The notes under the pieces were generated by a model. That model was not told where the DNA came from and ran no database searches. It was given only the letters and a program-made list of their open reading frames with translations. Shown piece after piece: positions 1 through 8,788 of a DNA stretch of 34,520 bases. Source of the stretch: Bacillota bacterium. Its GTDB lineage: Bacteria > Bacillota > Clostridia > Christensenellales > UBA1242. The position numbers and the translations under genes were made by a program. The stretch's first letter is position 1. Each line of letters starts with the position of its first letter. Location of the stretch: the NCBI GenBank assembly GCA_009780065.1, contig WRAS01000001.1:1-34520 (forward strand), written 5' to 3'.

Positions 1-126
1 ACATTTACTGGGCCAGGCACCGCTGTAATACATGGATCTGGGTTGTCTCGTGCGATTACTGTAACTGGTGTTACTGGCGACATAATTGCATCCATGTTTG
101 CAATCGGTGGGGTTGTGCAGAATTAA
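1..126 (+). CDS. 3' end of an unidentified gene (partial)
   Basis: The first frame is open from base 1 to a TAA stop at 124-126, giving the last 41 residues of a protein whose start lies outside the window. The tail is rich in Gly, Thr, Val and Ile (it begins TFTGPGTAVIHGSG and ends FAIGGVVQN), which would suit a membrane or beta-rich protein end, but I do not recognise the family. Codon use resembles the neighbouring genes. It is on the same strand as the following foldase gene, which has its own promoter, so the two need not be co-transcribed. Confidence 0.6.
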   Translation, partial: TFTGPGTAVIHGSGLSRAITVTGVTGDIIASMFAIGGVVQN

Positions 127-144
127 TTACTCTTTTAATTAAGA

Positions 145-163
145 AGGCCGTCTGCGACGGCTT
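145..163. terminator. Hairpin after the first gene, possible weak terminator
   Basis: GCCGTC and GACGGC form a perfect 6-bp stem around a TGC triloop, extended by a G-T and an A-T pair. It lies 21 nt after the stop codon. There is no T run on the + strand; on the - strand it is followed by CTTCTTAATT. A near-copy of the core occurs at 31242-31260. Confidence 0.3.
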
Positions 164-236
164 CCTGGACACTAATGAAAAACTTGGATTCGGAATTATG
201 CGTCTCCGTGATAATTCTTGTGGTCATGAAAAAACC

Positions 237-265
237 TTGCAAAAATGGGGGAGTTGTTTTATAAT
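237..265 (+). promoter_or_regulatory. Promoter of the foldase lipoprotein gene
   Basis: TTGCAA (237-242) and TATAAT (260-265) are separated by exactly 17 bp. Transcription would start near 272, leaving a short leader that contains GGAG at 288-291, five bases before the ATG at 297. Confidence 0.7.
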
Positions 266-296
266 GGATGGTACTTGGAAATAATTTGGAGATAAG

Positions 297-2219
297 ATGA
301 GTAGATTAAAGCGAGTTTTTACACTTGGGATAGTTGCATTGTTTTCCGTGGCTTTTTTGGCCGGCTGTGCCTTGTTTGGTGTAGACGTATATTTTCGTGA
401 CAATATGGCGGTTGCATATATAAACGCACCTAGTGGTCGAATTATCGTTACCCACCGTCAACTTTCGAATGCGTATAATAACTTTGGATGGCAATTTGTG
501 CAACAAGGTATGACACCAGAAGAAGCAGTGCGCGAAACTTTGGATATACTTATTAACCGTGAAATCATGGTATACCTTTCCACCCAGAACCAGTTCTTTG
601 GTTCATTCGGAAGTGGTATGAATATGGGAAACAGAAGCACGCTTACACAAGGGACACGTGCTTTAACACAGCACGAATATGACCGTGCACGCCGTACAGC
701 ATTTACCGCGATGGAACGTTCAATCCAGCAAATTCATAATCAAATACGTGAGGAGCGTGGTCTTGCAGATACCACAGCAGAACCCCCAAGCCCACCACAA
801 TCGCAGCCAACATTCACACCATACGAGCATTACATCAGTACTCGCGTTGTGGGCGGTGTCCGCGAATTTACGTTGAACGTTTCACGCTTTGAAACGCCAG
901 AAGACTTGGGAGCCGTTCCTACTATAGAAGAATTCCTTGCAACCGCATTTGCGCCAAGAAATGAAACAGAAACCGAACGTAATATTGCGCGCGATACACA
1001 AGCCAGATATGTAAGATTACTAAGAAATGCGGAACAAGGCCTTAACTTTACCGGCGATCAAAATACAGACATGGCGGTGCTGCGTCGTGAGATTGATAGA
1101 ATATTAATCGAAGAAGAAAAGAATATCCTTGTATCTAGATTCCGTGATATGCACGAGCAAGGTGTTACCAGTTTCGGCCGTGATTACTTTGAATTGTTTA
1201 CAAACAGACACAATACCGAAAGTGAATTACAAGAATGGCGTGATGCAGTTCAAATAAGAAACCAGGCATACGTAAATGACCTTGTGCAAAGGGCAATCAC
1301 GGTATATGAACGTGAAATACGTCTTGCAAAGGACCGCATTGCACGTGGTATAGACACAGTAGAAGGCATAGGTCATGGATTGTTGGATGGTTTGGATGGT
1401 GTGTTTTATGTACCTGCGCAAATTGTTCACCACTATTTTACCGTCAGCCATATTTTGATTGGATTCACCGACGCTCAGCAAGAGGAATACAGACAATTGC
1501 AAAATCGTCTTAGAACTAACCAAATCACCGAAGATGACTTTAATAACCAGGTTCAAGTTCTAAGAAACGCTGCACGCGGTTTGGAAAGGGATGCAGATGG
1601 TCAATTCACAGGGAACGAGTTTACAGCCGAACAAGTTCTTGCAATGGTGCAAACCCACGTAAACCCACAAGGTAACCAACCAGCGTTTGACAAAGTAACC
1701 GCATTTCGTGAAATGATTTATCGTTTTAATACAGACCCAGGAATGAATAACCCTCAGTTCGAATATGTAATAGGTATCGAAGTTCGTGATATGGACAATA
1801 ACAACAACCCAATAGGCCCAGAGCAAAACAGTCGAATGGTAGAGCCATTTACAGATGCGGCCAGAGAACTTTATAACTTTCAAGGAACACTTGCAGGTGG
1901 TCGTCCACAAGGTAATTCAGGAGATATGAGTGGACTTGTGTGGACAGAGTTTGGCGCCCACATTATTATGTATACAAGACCGCTAAGCGAATTTATCTTC
2001 AGTAATTCATTAACAATGCTAACCGAGCAACGTGACAGGTTTCTATTTGCAACACAAACCAGTTACGGGAACCAAACAACATTTGACACAATTTTGCAAG
2101 GACTTTCTCGCAGAACATACCAAAGTGCCGAAGATTCAATAATCTCGACTTTTAAACAACAAATTGGAAGAGACGGAATACTTATACATGAAAGAAGGTT
2201 CAGGGATCTTTGGAGATAA
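297..2219 (+). CDS. PrsA/SurA-like peptidyl-prolyl isomerase foldase lipoprotein
   Basis: The 640-aa product starts with a lipoprotein signal peptide: Lys/Arg-rich start, hydrophobic core and an FLAGC lipobox near residue 24, so it should be anchored outside the membrane. The N-terminal part (GRIIVTHRQLSNAY, then EEAVRETLDILINREIMV) resembles the SurA_N/PrsA chaperone domain. The C-terminal part has parvulin hallmarks: YFTVSHILIGF (about residue 380), FNTDPG, VEPFTDAARELY and WTEFGAHIIMYT. Between these lies a long charged helical region, and the parvulin domain is itself interrupted by a long insertion, so the protein is about twice the length of a usual PrsA. Its likely role is folding exported proteins. 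GGAG precedes the ATG and a good promoter lies upstream. Family assignment is firm; whether the isomerase is active is not shown. Confidence 0.8.
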   Translation: MSRLKRVFTLGIVALFSVAFLAGCALFGVDVYFRDNMAVAYINAPSGRIIVTHRQLSNAYNNFGWQFVQQGMTPEEAVRETLDILINREIMVYLSTQNQFFGSFGSGMNMGNRSTLTQGTRALTQHEYDRARRTAFTAMERSIQQIHNQIREERGLADTTAEPPSPPQSQPTFTPYEHYISTRVVGGVREFTLNVSRFETPEDLGAVPTIEEFLATAFAPRNETETERNIARDTQARYVRLLRNAEQGLNFTGDQNTDMAVLRREIDRILIEEEKNILVSRFRDMHEQGVTSFGRDYFELFTNRHNTESELQEWRDAVQIRNQAYVNDLVQRAITVYEREIRLAKDRIARGIDTVEGIGHGLLDGLDGVFYVPAQIVHHYFTVSHILIGFTDAQQEEYRQLQNRLRTNQITEDDFNNQVQVLRNAARGLERDADGQFTGNEFTAEQVLAMVQTHVNPQGNQPAFDKVTAFREMIYRFNTDPGMNNPQFEYVIGIEVRDMDNNNNPIGPEQNSRMVEPFTDAARELYNFQGTLAGGRPQGNSGDMSGLVWTEFGAHIIMYTRPLSEFIFSNSLTMLTEQRDRFLFATQTSYGNQTTFDTILQGLSRRTYQSAEDSIISTFKQQIGRDGILIHERRFRDLWR

Positions 2220-3369
2220 AAGGCTTGTAGAAGTGAATGAAGAATTAGACACAACAGAACAACACGAAACAAAACTTATTAAAAAAAGCGGGACAAAGCG
2301 ATGGTTTGCCATTATATTCCCGCTTTTAAATATTGCGGTGGCGGCACTGGTTGTGTATCTAAGTATGACCAGTGAATATATGGACTTTAATGATATATTT
2401 GCGGTATCCGTAAATTGGTGGTGGCTGGTTGTTACGTTTGCCGTGATTGCATTGTATGTTCTTGGAGAGATTTGGCGACATCAAATTTTGTTGCATGCAG
2501 CCACAAAGCGGAAGAGTTTTTTATTGGGTGCACGTCTGTACATGTATGAAAGGTATTATTCCCTTATAACGCCAATGTGGTTGGGTGGAAGACCATACCA
2601 ATTTTATTACCTTCATAAAAAAGGTTTTGATACACCCCAAGCCACCAGTGTTACCGTTTCAATTTATTTAATAGGGCGTGTAGGATTTCAGTTGGTTACA
2701 GGATTAATTATTATATTTTTCATGCATAGATACAGCGAATTGGGTGGAGGAGAGATAATTGACGGTGCGGTTTGGTTTGGAATTGCATTTAATTTAGTTC
2801 TCAGTGCGGGTCTTGTATTTTTGTGCTTTAATATGTTTTTACCCAGAAAGATTGTGGATTTGGTTATTGGGTTATTGTCACGAATGAAAATAGTGAAAAA
2901 ACCAGATCTAATCAAAAGAAAGGCATATGACGGTATATATAGATATCGCATAACGATGAGACGTCTTATGCGTCGTCCTTGGACATTGTTGCTGACGCTT
3001 GGGTTATATTCGTTTCGTTATTTCGGGCATTTGTTTTTGGTCGTGTTTTTGTATGCTGCACTTTGGGGGTGGGATTGGTCGGTTATTCCTCTGATTCTTT
3101 TAGGGATTACTTTGGTTGAATATATTGCATCCATGATGCCGGTTCCTGGCGGAACAGGCGCGATGGAGATTGCATTTATTGCAATGCTTGGCAGTATTTT
3201 TGCAACGCCCCAGGTTTTGGTCGCACTTGTACTATGGAAAATTCTCAGTTACGTTGTACCTATTTTAGCGGGTCTTGGTTTTGTATTACAAGAAAACATC
3301 AGTGATGCAAGAATGCGCAAGAAAGAAAACTATTCATTTGACGAATCTGCCGATATTGATTATAATTAA
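2188..3369 (+). CDS. UPF0104 / lysylphosphatidylglycerol-synthase-type membrane protein (flippase-like)
   Basis: A 393-aa integral membrane protein with a short charged cytoplasmic N-terminus and about eight hydrophobic helices. The segment around RYYSLITPMWLGGRPYQFYY and the late MPVPGGTGAMEIAF motif match the membrane domain shared by MprF-type proteins and UPF0104 flippase-like proteins; there is no C-terminal aminoacyl-transferase domain, so it is unlikely to make lysyl-PG by itself. It probably moves or binds a lipid. I chose the ATG at 2188, which overlaps the end of the foldase gene by 32 nt; an upstream TTG at 2164 is less likely. No clear Shine-Dalgarno is seen, but AATACT sits five bases before the ATG. 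The overlap suggests co-transcription with the foldase. Confidence 0.75.
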   Translation: MKEGSGIFGDKRLVEVNEELDTTEQHETKLIKKSGTKRWFAIIFPLLNIAVAALVVYLSMTSEYMDFNDIFAVSVNWWWLVVTFAVIALYVLGEIWRHQILLHAATKRKSFLLGARLYMYERYYSLITPMWLGGRPYQFYYLHKKGFDTPQATSVTVSIYLIGRVGFQLVTGLIIIFFMHRYSELGGGEIIDGAVWFGIAFNLVLSAGLVFLCFNMFLPRKIVDLVIGLLSRMKIVKKPDLIKRKAYDGIYRYRITMRRLMRRPWTLLLTLGLYSFRYFGHLFLVVFLYAALWGWDWSVIPLILLGITLVEYIASMMPVPGGTGAMEIAFIAMLGSIFATPQVLVALVLWKILSYVVPILAGLGFVLQENISDARMRKKENYSFDESADIDYN

Positions 3370-3385
3370 ATATTATAGTTATACT
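3356..3385 (+). promoter_or_regulatory. Promoter of the 154-aa/917-aa gene pair
   Basis: TTGATT (3356-3361) and TATACT (3380-3385) are 18 bp apart. The -35 box overlaps the end of the preceding gene. A leader of about 10 nt contains CGGAGG (Shine-Dalgarno) ahead of the ATG at 3403. Confidence 0.6.
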
Positions 3386-3402
3386 AACAGCGGAGGTATT
3401 TT

Positions 3403-3867
3403 ATGTCAGAGGTAGATGTAGTTCAGCGATTAAGCATAAGTGGGAGTAACGCAATACAAGGTTCGTTCAAAAGGGCGAAATCAAAACTTGCGGATCCGCT
3501 TGCGCAATTTTTATCGCCAATAATTGGACAAGATGCAGGTTCAATTAATTTATCCGAGATTGCGACTCAACAAGGTCTGTCTGAACTTGACCTACGTGAG
3601 AAACTGGAGCGTCTTAAGGGATGGGTGGAAAAAGGGAGAAGAGCAAGAGAGATTTTCAATTTAGTAAGACCCGACCAAGTAGAAGAGGGGAGTTATGATT
3701 TGGGTTACAGGGGTGATGAAAAAATGTTTTTGCTGGAACAGGCTAATATTGACTTGGGTGACAACACAATTCTTAATTATCAAGCAGCAATTGTCGAGTT
3801 AATCAAAATGTTCCCTTGTGCAGAAAAAAATTTCCCAGCGTTGCCGGCAGACAGACAACGAGGATAA
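3403..3867 (+). CDS. Unknown 154-aa protein
   Basis: I do not recognise this family. The product is soluble, without signal peptide or membrane segment, mostly helical, with charged heptad-like stretches in the middle (LSELDLREKLERLKGWVEKG). A CGGAGG Shine-Dalgarno with good spacing supports the ATG. It is followed after 33 nt by the 917-aa gene, which has its own Shine-Dalgarno, so the two very likely form an operon and may work together. Confidence 0.65.
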   Translation: MSEVDVVQRLSISGSNAIQGSFKRAKSKLADPLAQFLSPIIGQDAGSINLSEIATQQGLSELDLREKLERLKGWVEKGRRAREIFNLVRPDQVEEGSYDLGYRGDEKMFLLEQANIDLGDNTILNYQAAIVELIKMFPCAEKNFPALPADRQRG

Positions 3868-3900
3868 TATTAACCCTGTAAAACTCACAAAGGAGAAGTA

Positions 3901-6654
3901 ATGGCGGATATCAAAAACCCAATAAAGGACAAAGACGCGAAAATATTTCACGAAATATTGAGTAAGCGTTTTCTAGAAATTAAAAGTTATAATAGTGAAA
4001 TCGAAAAAATTGAAAATCAACTTTGGCGTGAGCCCGAGGATAATAGGAAACTTGAAAATCTGCGTACCCAATTGGGAAATGCCAGTGCAGAGGTACAAGG
4101 TCTTTTTGCGGGAACCCATTCTATCTCAAGAGAAGGTGAGGATGTATTAGATTCTCGTGGAAAGGATCCAAATGCCTTTGGCTTGGGTATTCCAGATGTA
4201 AAAGAGATTACCGAACTTGCGGTCGAATTTGGTGGTGCCCTTGGGATTGAACCACACAAATTTACAGGCGGAGACACATATATTTTCTCGGAGAAATTTC
4301 AAAAAGATGTAAGAGCACAAATAGGCGAGCAATTGGAGAAATCTTGGGAAGGTGGAAAAGTTAAAGGCAATGTTAACGTTGCAAAACCAGGAAGCAAAGT
4401 AAAGAAACCAAAGTACAAAGAAATGCAACTTGATACCGCCCAGGACTGTGCGCGACTTAAAAATGAATATGAAAATATTATAAATGCCGCATTTCATTTG
4501 ATTACCGAAATGCCAGAAAAGGGTGGTCTTGGAATTACCGATGATGATGTTGCAAAGAGAATTGTAAAAGGTCTTGAAATCCAAGCGCACGAAGAAGCAA
4601 TCGATAAAATAATTGATTCGATGTATGGGTACAACCCGTACCAACACGTAGACAAAACCAAAGTCAAACCAAGAGATTTAAATGGTCTTAGTGACGAAGG
4701 TAAAGTTGAGAAATTAATGGAACATGGCGAACCGAATGGTGGTACGCTGGATCGCTTTGCCTTGAAAAATATGCTAAAGACCAAATTTCCGCCAAAAGAT
4801 AAAGAAGGCGAAAAAGGCAAGACCGGATTGGATATTGCCTACGAGGAATTATCCAAAGCTAACGAGGAAATGTTCAAAGAAGCCAAGAAGTTAAAAGATG
4901 CTGCGATTGCGGATGGTGACTTTTCCAAGTTAAAGGAATTTCTTAGAAATCCAAAAATTGGGGATAAATCGTTTAAAGAAAAATATGGTATTCTTGTGGA
5001 AGGTGGAATTACACAACTTCAGAAGATTCGTGAAAAGGTAGAAAACAAAGACAATCAACTTAAAGAGTACAGGGATATATTCAAGAAGGCCGAAGAAAGA
5101 CTAAAAGAAGCAGACAAAAAATATGATACAGATAAAAGCGCAGAGAATAAACAAGCACAGGACGACGCGAAAACTGACCTAGATTACAGAAAAAAAGCAT
5201 TAGATAAAGCAGAAGAGGATACAAAAAAGCAATATGCTGATATTGATAAACTTGATGCAAAGGATGCAACCAAATCCACAGATATCCGAACCAAAATTGG
5301 AAAGGATGATAAACAAATATCTGGGTCGGTCAAAGACCTTCTGGGAAACTTTGTGTCTAAAATGCGGGATGCGAATACATCTGCGCATGCCTTATCTCCC
5401 CAAGGTGCCCACATGCGTTCATTCTGTGACCGCGAAAAAACCATAAGTAAAGATGTTTGCGATAAAGCCCATGTAAAAAATCGCGAAGCAATAGAAGAGC
5501 ACGAGAAAAAACGTAAAGATGACACAAAAAAAGAGAAAAAGGGAAGAGGGAATAGTACGGTTTGGCGTGCGATTAAAAAATCGTCCAAAGAAATAAAAGA
5601 AATGTTTGCAAAAATATTTGCACCATTTCAATCCATGCGTTTTGCATATGGTATTATGATGAATTGGATAGCTTTGGGAAAATTGCCCCCTCTTAAATCG
5701 ACGAATGAAAAATTTGCAAATGATTATATCGACAATTTGCGTGATGCAAATGGTAACGTTCCAATGCCGGATTGGCATCACCAAAAGCGAAAAGGCATCG
5801 AGAGACCAGAACAAACTAAAACTGGTATTGAAACCGGTGGTGATGACTACGGAATTCAGCAGCCGGGTCAAACAAAAACACCCGAGTTATTGACAGATGA
5901 TTTTGGAATAGATAAAAAGCAAATTAAGAAACCACCATTACAATTCAAAAATGAAGAAAACAAAGTTCACCATAAAAATCTGTCTCTGGCAAAAACCAGT
6001 TTAATGATGCGACGTGCCGAAATTGCAGCAAAACTTGAGGCCGAGCGAAACAAGCAAGGCGAAAATGGTGCTAAAATTAAGATTGACGAAAAACTTGAAA
6101 ACCAACATATTAACGCATTGAGTGCGCTTGACAAAGCGATAGGGAAATGTGGAATTTTCGAATCCACGGTGAAAGGAAGTAATATTGTTATAGACAGCAA
6201 TGGCTATCTTGCTCAAATTACAAAAGACTTGGAAAATCCAAAGATAGTTGGTGAAGACAGTTTACTGAAAGATATAGGTATCCAGATCACTCCGGAAAAA
6301 AGTACCGAACATATCGCACAAACATTATTTAATAACAAGGACGGTGCTAAACAACCAGGCAAGGGTTTTGGTGAAAAACTTGTGGGCGAGGGTAATTCCG
6401 TGGAAGAACGTCTTGTTAATATGGGATTGACCGTGGGTCACGATAGAACAGATGCGTACGAGGACATGATTTCCACGGTAGGCAAGGGATTCGGTGAAGA
6501 AGGCGGTAAATTTAAAATCGATGATAACCAAAAACTTGTGGATACTCTTTATGAAAATGGCTTTACAGACATAATGGATGTTCATCAAATAGATCAATCA
6601 AAAGAATTAACCGCAGAAATGAAAAGAAGACAACAGCAAGAAATGGGGCAATAA
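3901..6654 (+). CDS. Unknown 917-aa charged, coiled-coil-rich protein
   Basis: I do not recognise a family. The product is very rich in Lys, Glu and Asp, has no N-terminal signal peptide, and shows long likely coiled-coil stretches at about residues 20-65 and 370-470. One moderately hydrophobic, aromatic stretch (IFAPFQSMRFAYGIMMNW, about residues 575-593) is the only candidate membrane-interacting region. It is followed by two imperfect tandem repeats: PEQTKTGIETGGDDYGI (636-652) and PGQTKTPELLTDDFGI (655-670). Two later stretches share KGFGE. AAAGGAGAAG precedes the ATG. It is the second gene of a pair with the 154-aa protein. Its composition resembles cytoskeletal, scaffold or effector proteins, but that is only an impression. 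Confidence 0.65.
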   Translation: MADIKNPIKDKDAKIFHEILSKRFLEIKSYNSEIEKIENQLWREPEDNRKLENLRTQLGNASAEVQGLFAGTHSISREGEDVLDSRGKDPNAFGLGIPDVKEITELAVEFGGALGIEPHKFTGGDTYIFSEKFQKDVRAQIGEQLEKSWEGGKVKGNVNVAKPGSKVKKPKYKEMQLDTAQDCARLKNEYENIINAAFHLITEMPEKGGLGITDDDVAKRIVKGLEIQAHEEAIDKIIDSMYGYNPYQHVDKTKVKPRDLNGLSDEGKVEKLMEHGEPNGGTLDRFALKNMLKTKFPPKDKEGEKGKTGLDIAYEELSKANEEMFKEAKKLKDAAIADGDFSKLKEFLRNPKIGDKSFKEKYGILVEGGITQLQKIREKVENKDNQLKEYRDIFKKAEERLKEADKKYDTDKSAENKQAQDDAKTDLDYRKKALDKAEEDTKKQYADIDKLDAKDATKSTDIRTKIGKDDKQISGSVKDLLGNFVSKMRDANTSAHALSPQGAHMRSFCDREKTISKDVCDKAHVKNREAIEEHEKKRKDDTKKEKKGRGNSTVWRAIKKSSKEIKEMFAKIFAPFQSMRFAYGIMMNWIALGKLPPLKSTNEKFANDYIDNLRDANGNVPMPDWHHQKRKGIERPEQTKTGIETGGDDYGIQQPGQTKTPELLTDDFGIDKKQIKKPPLQFKNEENKVHHKNLSLAKTSLMMRRAEIAAKLEAERNKQGENGAKIKIDEKLENQHINALSALDKAIGKCGIFESTVKGSNIVIDSNGYLAQITKDLENPKIVGEDSLLKDIGIQITPEKSTEHIAQTLFNNKDGAKQPGKGFGEKLVGEGNSVEERLVNMGLTVGHDRTDAYEDMISTVGKGFGEEGGKFKIDDNQKLVDTLYENGFTDIMDVHQIDQSKELTAEMKRRQQQEMGQ

Positions 6655-6683
6655 AAAAATTAAACAAAGGCAATAATATAAAC

Positions 6684-6986
6684 ATGAATGTAAATGAATT
6701 AACAGATATTATAGGTACATCAAAGAAACCAGTTATTGGCGTATTTTCTGCATCATGGTGCGGACCATGCAGAATGTTTGCGCCAAAGTTTGAATCAGTA
6801 TCAAAAAGGCTTGGGAACGAATTTGTATTTGCTAAAATTGATGCAGACGAATGCGAGGAACTGTGTGAATCATACGGTATCGCCAGTGTCCCCACAATAA
6901 TAATGTTCATAAACGGGGTAGAGGCAAAAAGAAAAGGTGGTGCCTTTGCAACCGAAGCCGATTTCGAAAAATGGATCAAGGGATAA
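6684..6986 (+). CDS. trxA: Thioredoxin
   Basis: A 100-aa single-domain thioredoxin with the redox motif WCGPC (Trp25, Cys26, Cys29) and the cis-proline loop SVPT, the normal length for the family. It reduces protein disulfides in the cytoplasm, normally with thioredoxin reductase, which is not in this window. Upstream there is only a weak AAAGG far from the ATG; AATAAT at 6672-6677 lies six bases before the start codon, so a leaderless transcript is possible. The gene ends just before a terminator shared with the convergent argS gene. Confidence 0.92.
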   Translation: MNVNELTDIIGTSKKPVIGVFSASWCGPCRMFAPKFESVSKRLGNEFVFAKIDADECEELCESYGIASVPTIIMFINGVEAKRKGGAFATEADFEKWIKG

Positions 6987-6990
6987 AATT

Positions 6991-7015
6991 AAAAAAGACC
7001 GTTATGGCCTTTTTT
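6991..7015. terminator. Bidirectional terminator between trxA and argS
   Basis: An A-rich arm (AAAAAAGACC) pairs with GGCCTTTTTT around a GTTAT loop, with one A-C mismatch. A T run follows on the + strand and the A run gives a T run on the - strand, so it can end both trxA and argS transcripts. Confidence 0.75.
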
Positions 7016-8752
7016 TTACATTGATTCTACGACCTCTATCGCAAGTGTATTAAGCGCAATTTCCAATGATTGTTTAACCAGCAAACATAACGCAAGATAT
7101 GTTTTTTCCTTACTGCTGCCGATTATTTGGTTATTTGAATAAAAGTTGTTAAATGCGCCTGCCAGTTCATATGTTGCATCTGTTAATGAATTTAGACTAA
7201 GCGTTTGGGTGGTTGCGGTATATGCATCTGTCAAACGAATTATCTTTTTTACAATTGCGACAACATGCAAATCTGTTGTATCAAATTTAATGGTTTTTGG
7301 TTTGACCTTGGCTTTTTCAAAAATGGAATTTATTCGTGCAATGGTGTACAGGATATATGGACCCGTTCGCCCCTCGAACGATGTGAATTTGTCAATATCA
7401 AACATAAAGTCACGGCGTACGTTATTGGATAAATCCGCGAATTTCAGTGCGGCAATTCCAATTTTCCGTGCGGTATCTTGGTTGGTGTCGCGCCCACTTT
7501 CTTCCAAACGTTTTTTTGAGGCGTCTGTGACAAGATTAATAATATCATCCAACTTTATCGTACCGCCCGCCCGTGTTTTGAATGGCTTTCCATCTGACCC
7601 TGTCATTGCGCCATATCCTACATGCGTAAATTGAATGTTTTCGGGAACAATATTACCTTTTTTCGCTATTCTGAAAACTTGGCGAAAATGTAACTCTTGA
7701 CGGAAATCGGTTACATATATAAACCTGTCTGGTTTATGATTATTGTATCGATAATAAATTGTTGCAACATCGCTGGTGGAATATAAATCGCCGCCATTAC
7801 CCTTTTTTAATATCACAGGGGGAAAGGGGTTTTCGTAGCGTTGTGGCTCGCCAACTTTACGGGGCAGAGGAATATGTTCACCTTTCTCGGCGACATTAAT
7901 CATTACACAATCTTTGTCAATATATGAAAGTGGTTCCAACATTTTCATTATAATGTCTACGTAAGGTTCTGCATGGCTTTCACCATTATAAAAATCAAAA
8001 GTGCAACCAAGTGCCAAATAATTCTCGCGAATCTTGTTAACTGACACACGCCAGAGTTCTTGCCACATACCGTAATATGGTTGTTCCAGGTTTTGCGTTT
8101 TCACCGTTATATCTTCTGCCCGCTTTTTAAATGTGGGATCGACATCTTTTCGTTTGCTTGCGTTTGGATATATTTCATTCAATAAATCCAGTGTAATTTC
8201 ACGTTTGAATTTACCATCCCTGATAATTCCACCGAATTCACATTCCGCAATAACAAGACCAATTTGTAACCCCCAATCCCCAAGATACGTACATGAAATC
8301 GCCTTGTGACCAAATGCCATATGTGTGCGTTTAAGAGCCTCGCCAATAACGGGGGATCTTAGATGTCCTGCATGTAATTCCTTTGCAATATTTGCACCGC
8401 CATAGTCAAAGAAAATTGTCTGTTTGTCTTGTGGTGCCAATGGTAATTGATTCTTTTTTAATACAAAATTTGCAATACGCTCTAACTCGCGTTCTATTAT
8501 GAAAAAATTAACAAATCCAGGTTTACTTGGTTCCGCATCCACGATTTTACTGTCATGTTTGAAGACATCTGCGATTTCCACTGCAACATCATACGGGGCT
8601 TTCCCTATCATCTTTGCAATTTGAAAGCATGCATTACATTGGTAATCTGCATCACCAACCTGGGAGGTGTTAATTGTTGCGAATCTTTCATCAAATCCAA
8701 GTGCTTTGAAAACAGCCTGTAGTTCTTTTTCAATCTGTGTCTTTATGTTCAT
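7016..8752 (-). CDS. argS: Arginyl-tRNA synthetase
   Basis: A 578-aa class I aminoacyl-tRNA synthetase that attaches arginine to tRNA-Arg. The N-terminal additional domain is followed by the HIGH-like signature HAGH (127-130) in the context NIAKELHAGHLRS, which is specific to ArgS. The later FKTRAGGTIKLDD replaces the KMSKS loop, as usual in this family. A C-terminal helical anticodon-binding domain completes the normal length. It lies 16 nt downstream of dnaB on the same strand but has its own promoter overlapping the dnaB stop. There is no Shine-Dalgarno; TATACT ends seven bases before the ATG. Confidence 0.95.
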   Translation of the reverse strand: MNIKTQIEKELQAVFKALGFDERFATINTSQVGDADYQCNACFQIAKMIGKAPYDVAVEIADVFKHDSKIVDAEPSKPGFVNFFIIERELERIANFVLKKNQLPLAPQDKQTIFFDYGGANIAKELHAGHLRSPVIGEALKRTHMAFGHKAISCTYLGDWGLQIGLVIAECEFGGIIRDGKFKREITLDLLNEIYPNASKRKDVDPTFKKRAEDITVKTQNLEQPYYGMWQELWRVSVNKIRENYLALGCTFDFYNGESHAEPYVDIIMKMLEPLSYIDKDCVMINVAEKGEHIPLPRKVGEPQRYENPFPPVILKKGNGGDLYSTSDVATIYYRYNNHKPDRFIYVTDFRQELHFRQVFRIAKKGNIVPENIQFTHVGYGAMTGSDGKPFKTRAGGTIKLDDIINLVTDASKKRLEESGRDTNQDTARKIGIAALKFADLSNNVRRDFMFDIDKFTSFEGRTGPYILYTIARINSIFEKAKVKPKTIKFDTTDLHVVAIVKKIIRLTDAYTATTQTLSLNSLTDATYELAGAFNNFYSNNQIIGSSKEKTYLALCLLVKQSLEIALNTLAIEVVESM

Positions 8753-8759
8753 ATTTTAT

Positions 8760-8788
8760 AGTATATACTTACTTCGCCATATTTTCAA
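8760..8788 (-). promoter_or_regulatory. Leaderless promoter of argS
   Basis: Reading the - strand, TTGAAA (8788-8783) and TATACT (8765-8760) are 17 bp apart, each differing from consensus by one base. The argS ATG begins seven bases after TATACT, at the expected transcription start. The -35 lies inside the end of dnaB. Confidence 0.7.

Noticed and set aside
5184-5588. 134-codon - strand frame in the 917-aa gene
   Set aside because: Shadow of Lys/Glu-rich codons read backwards (Phe/Ser/Leu-rich), no start signals.
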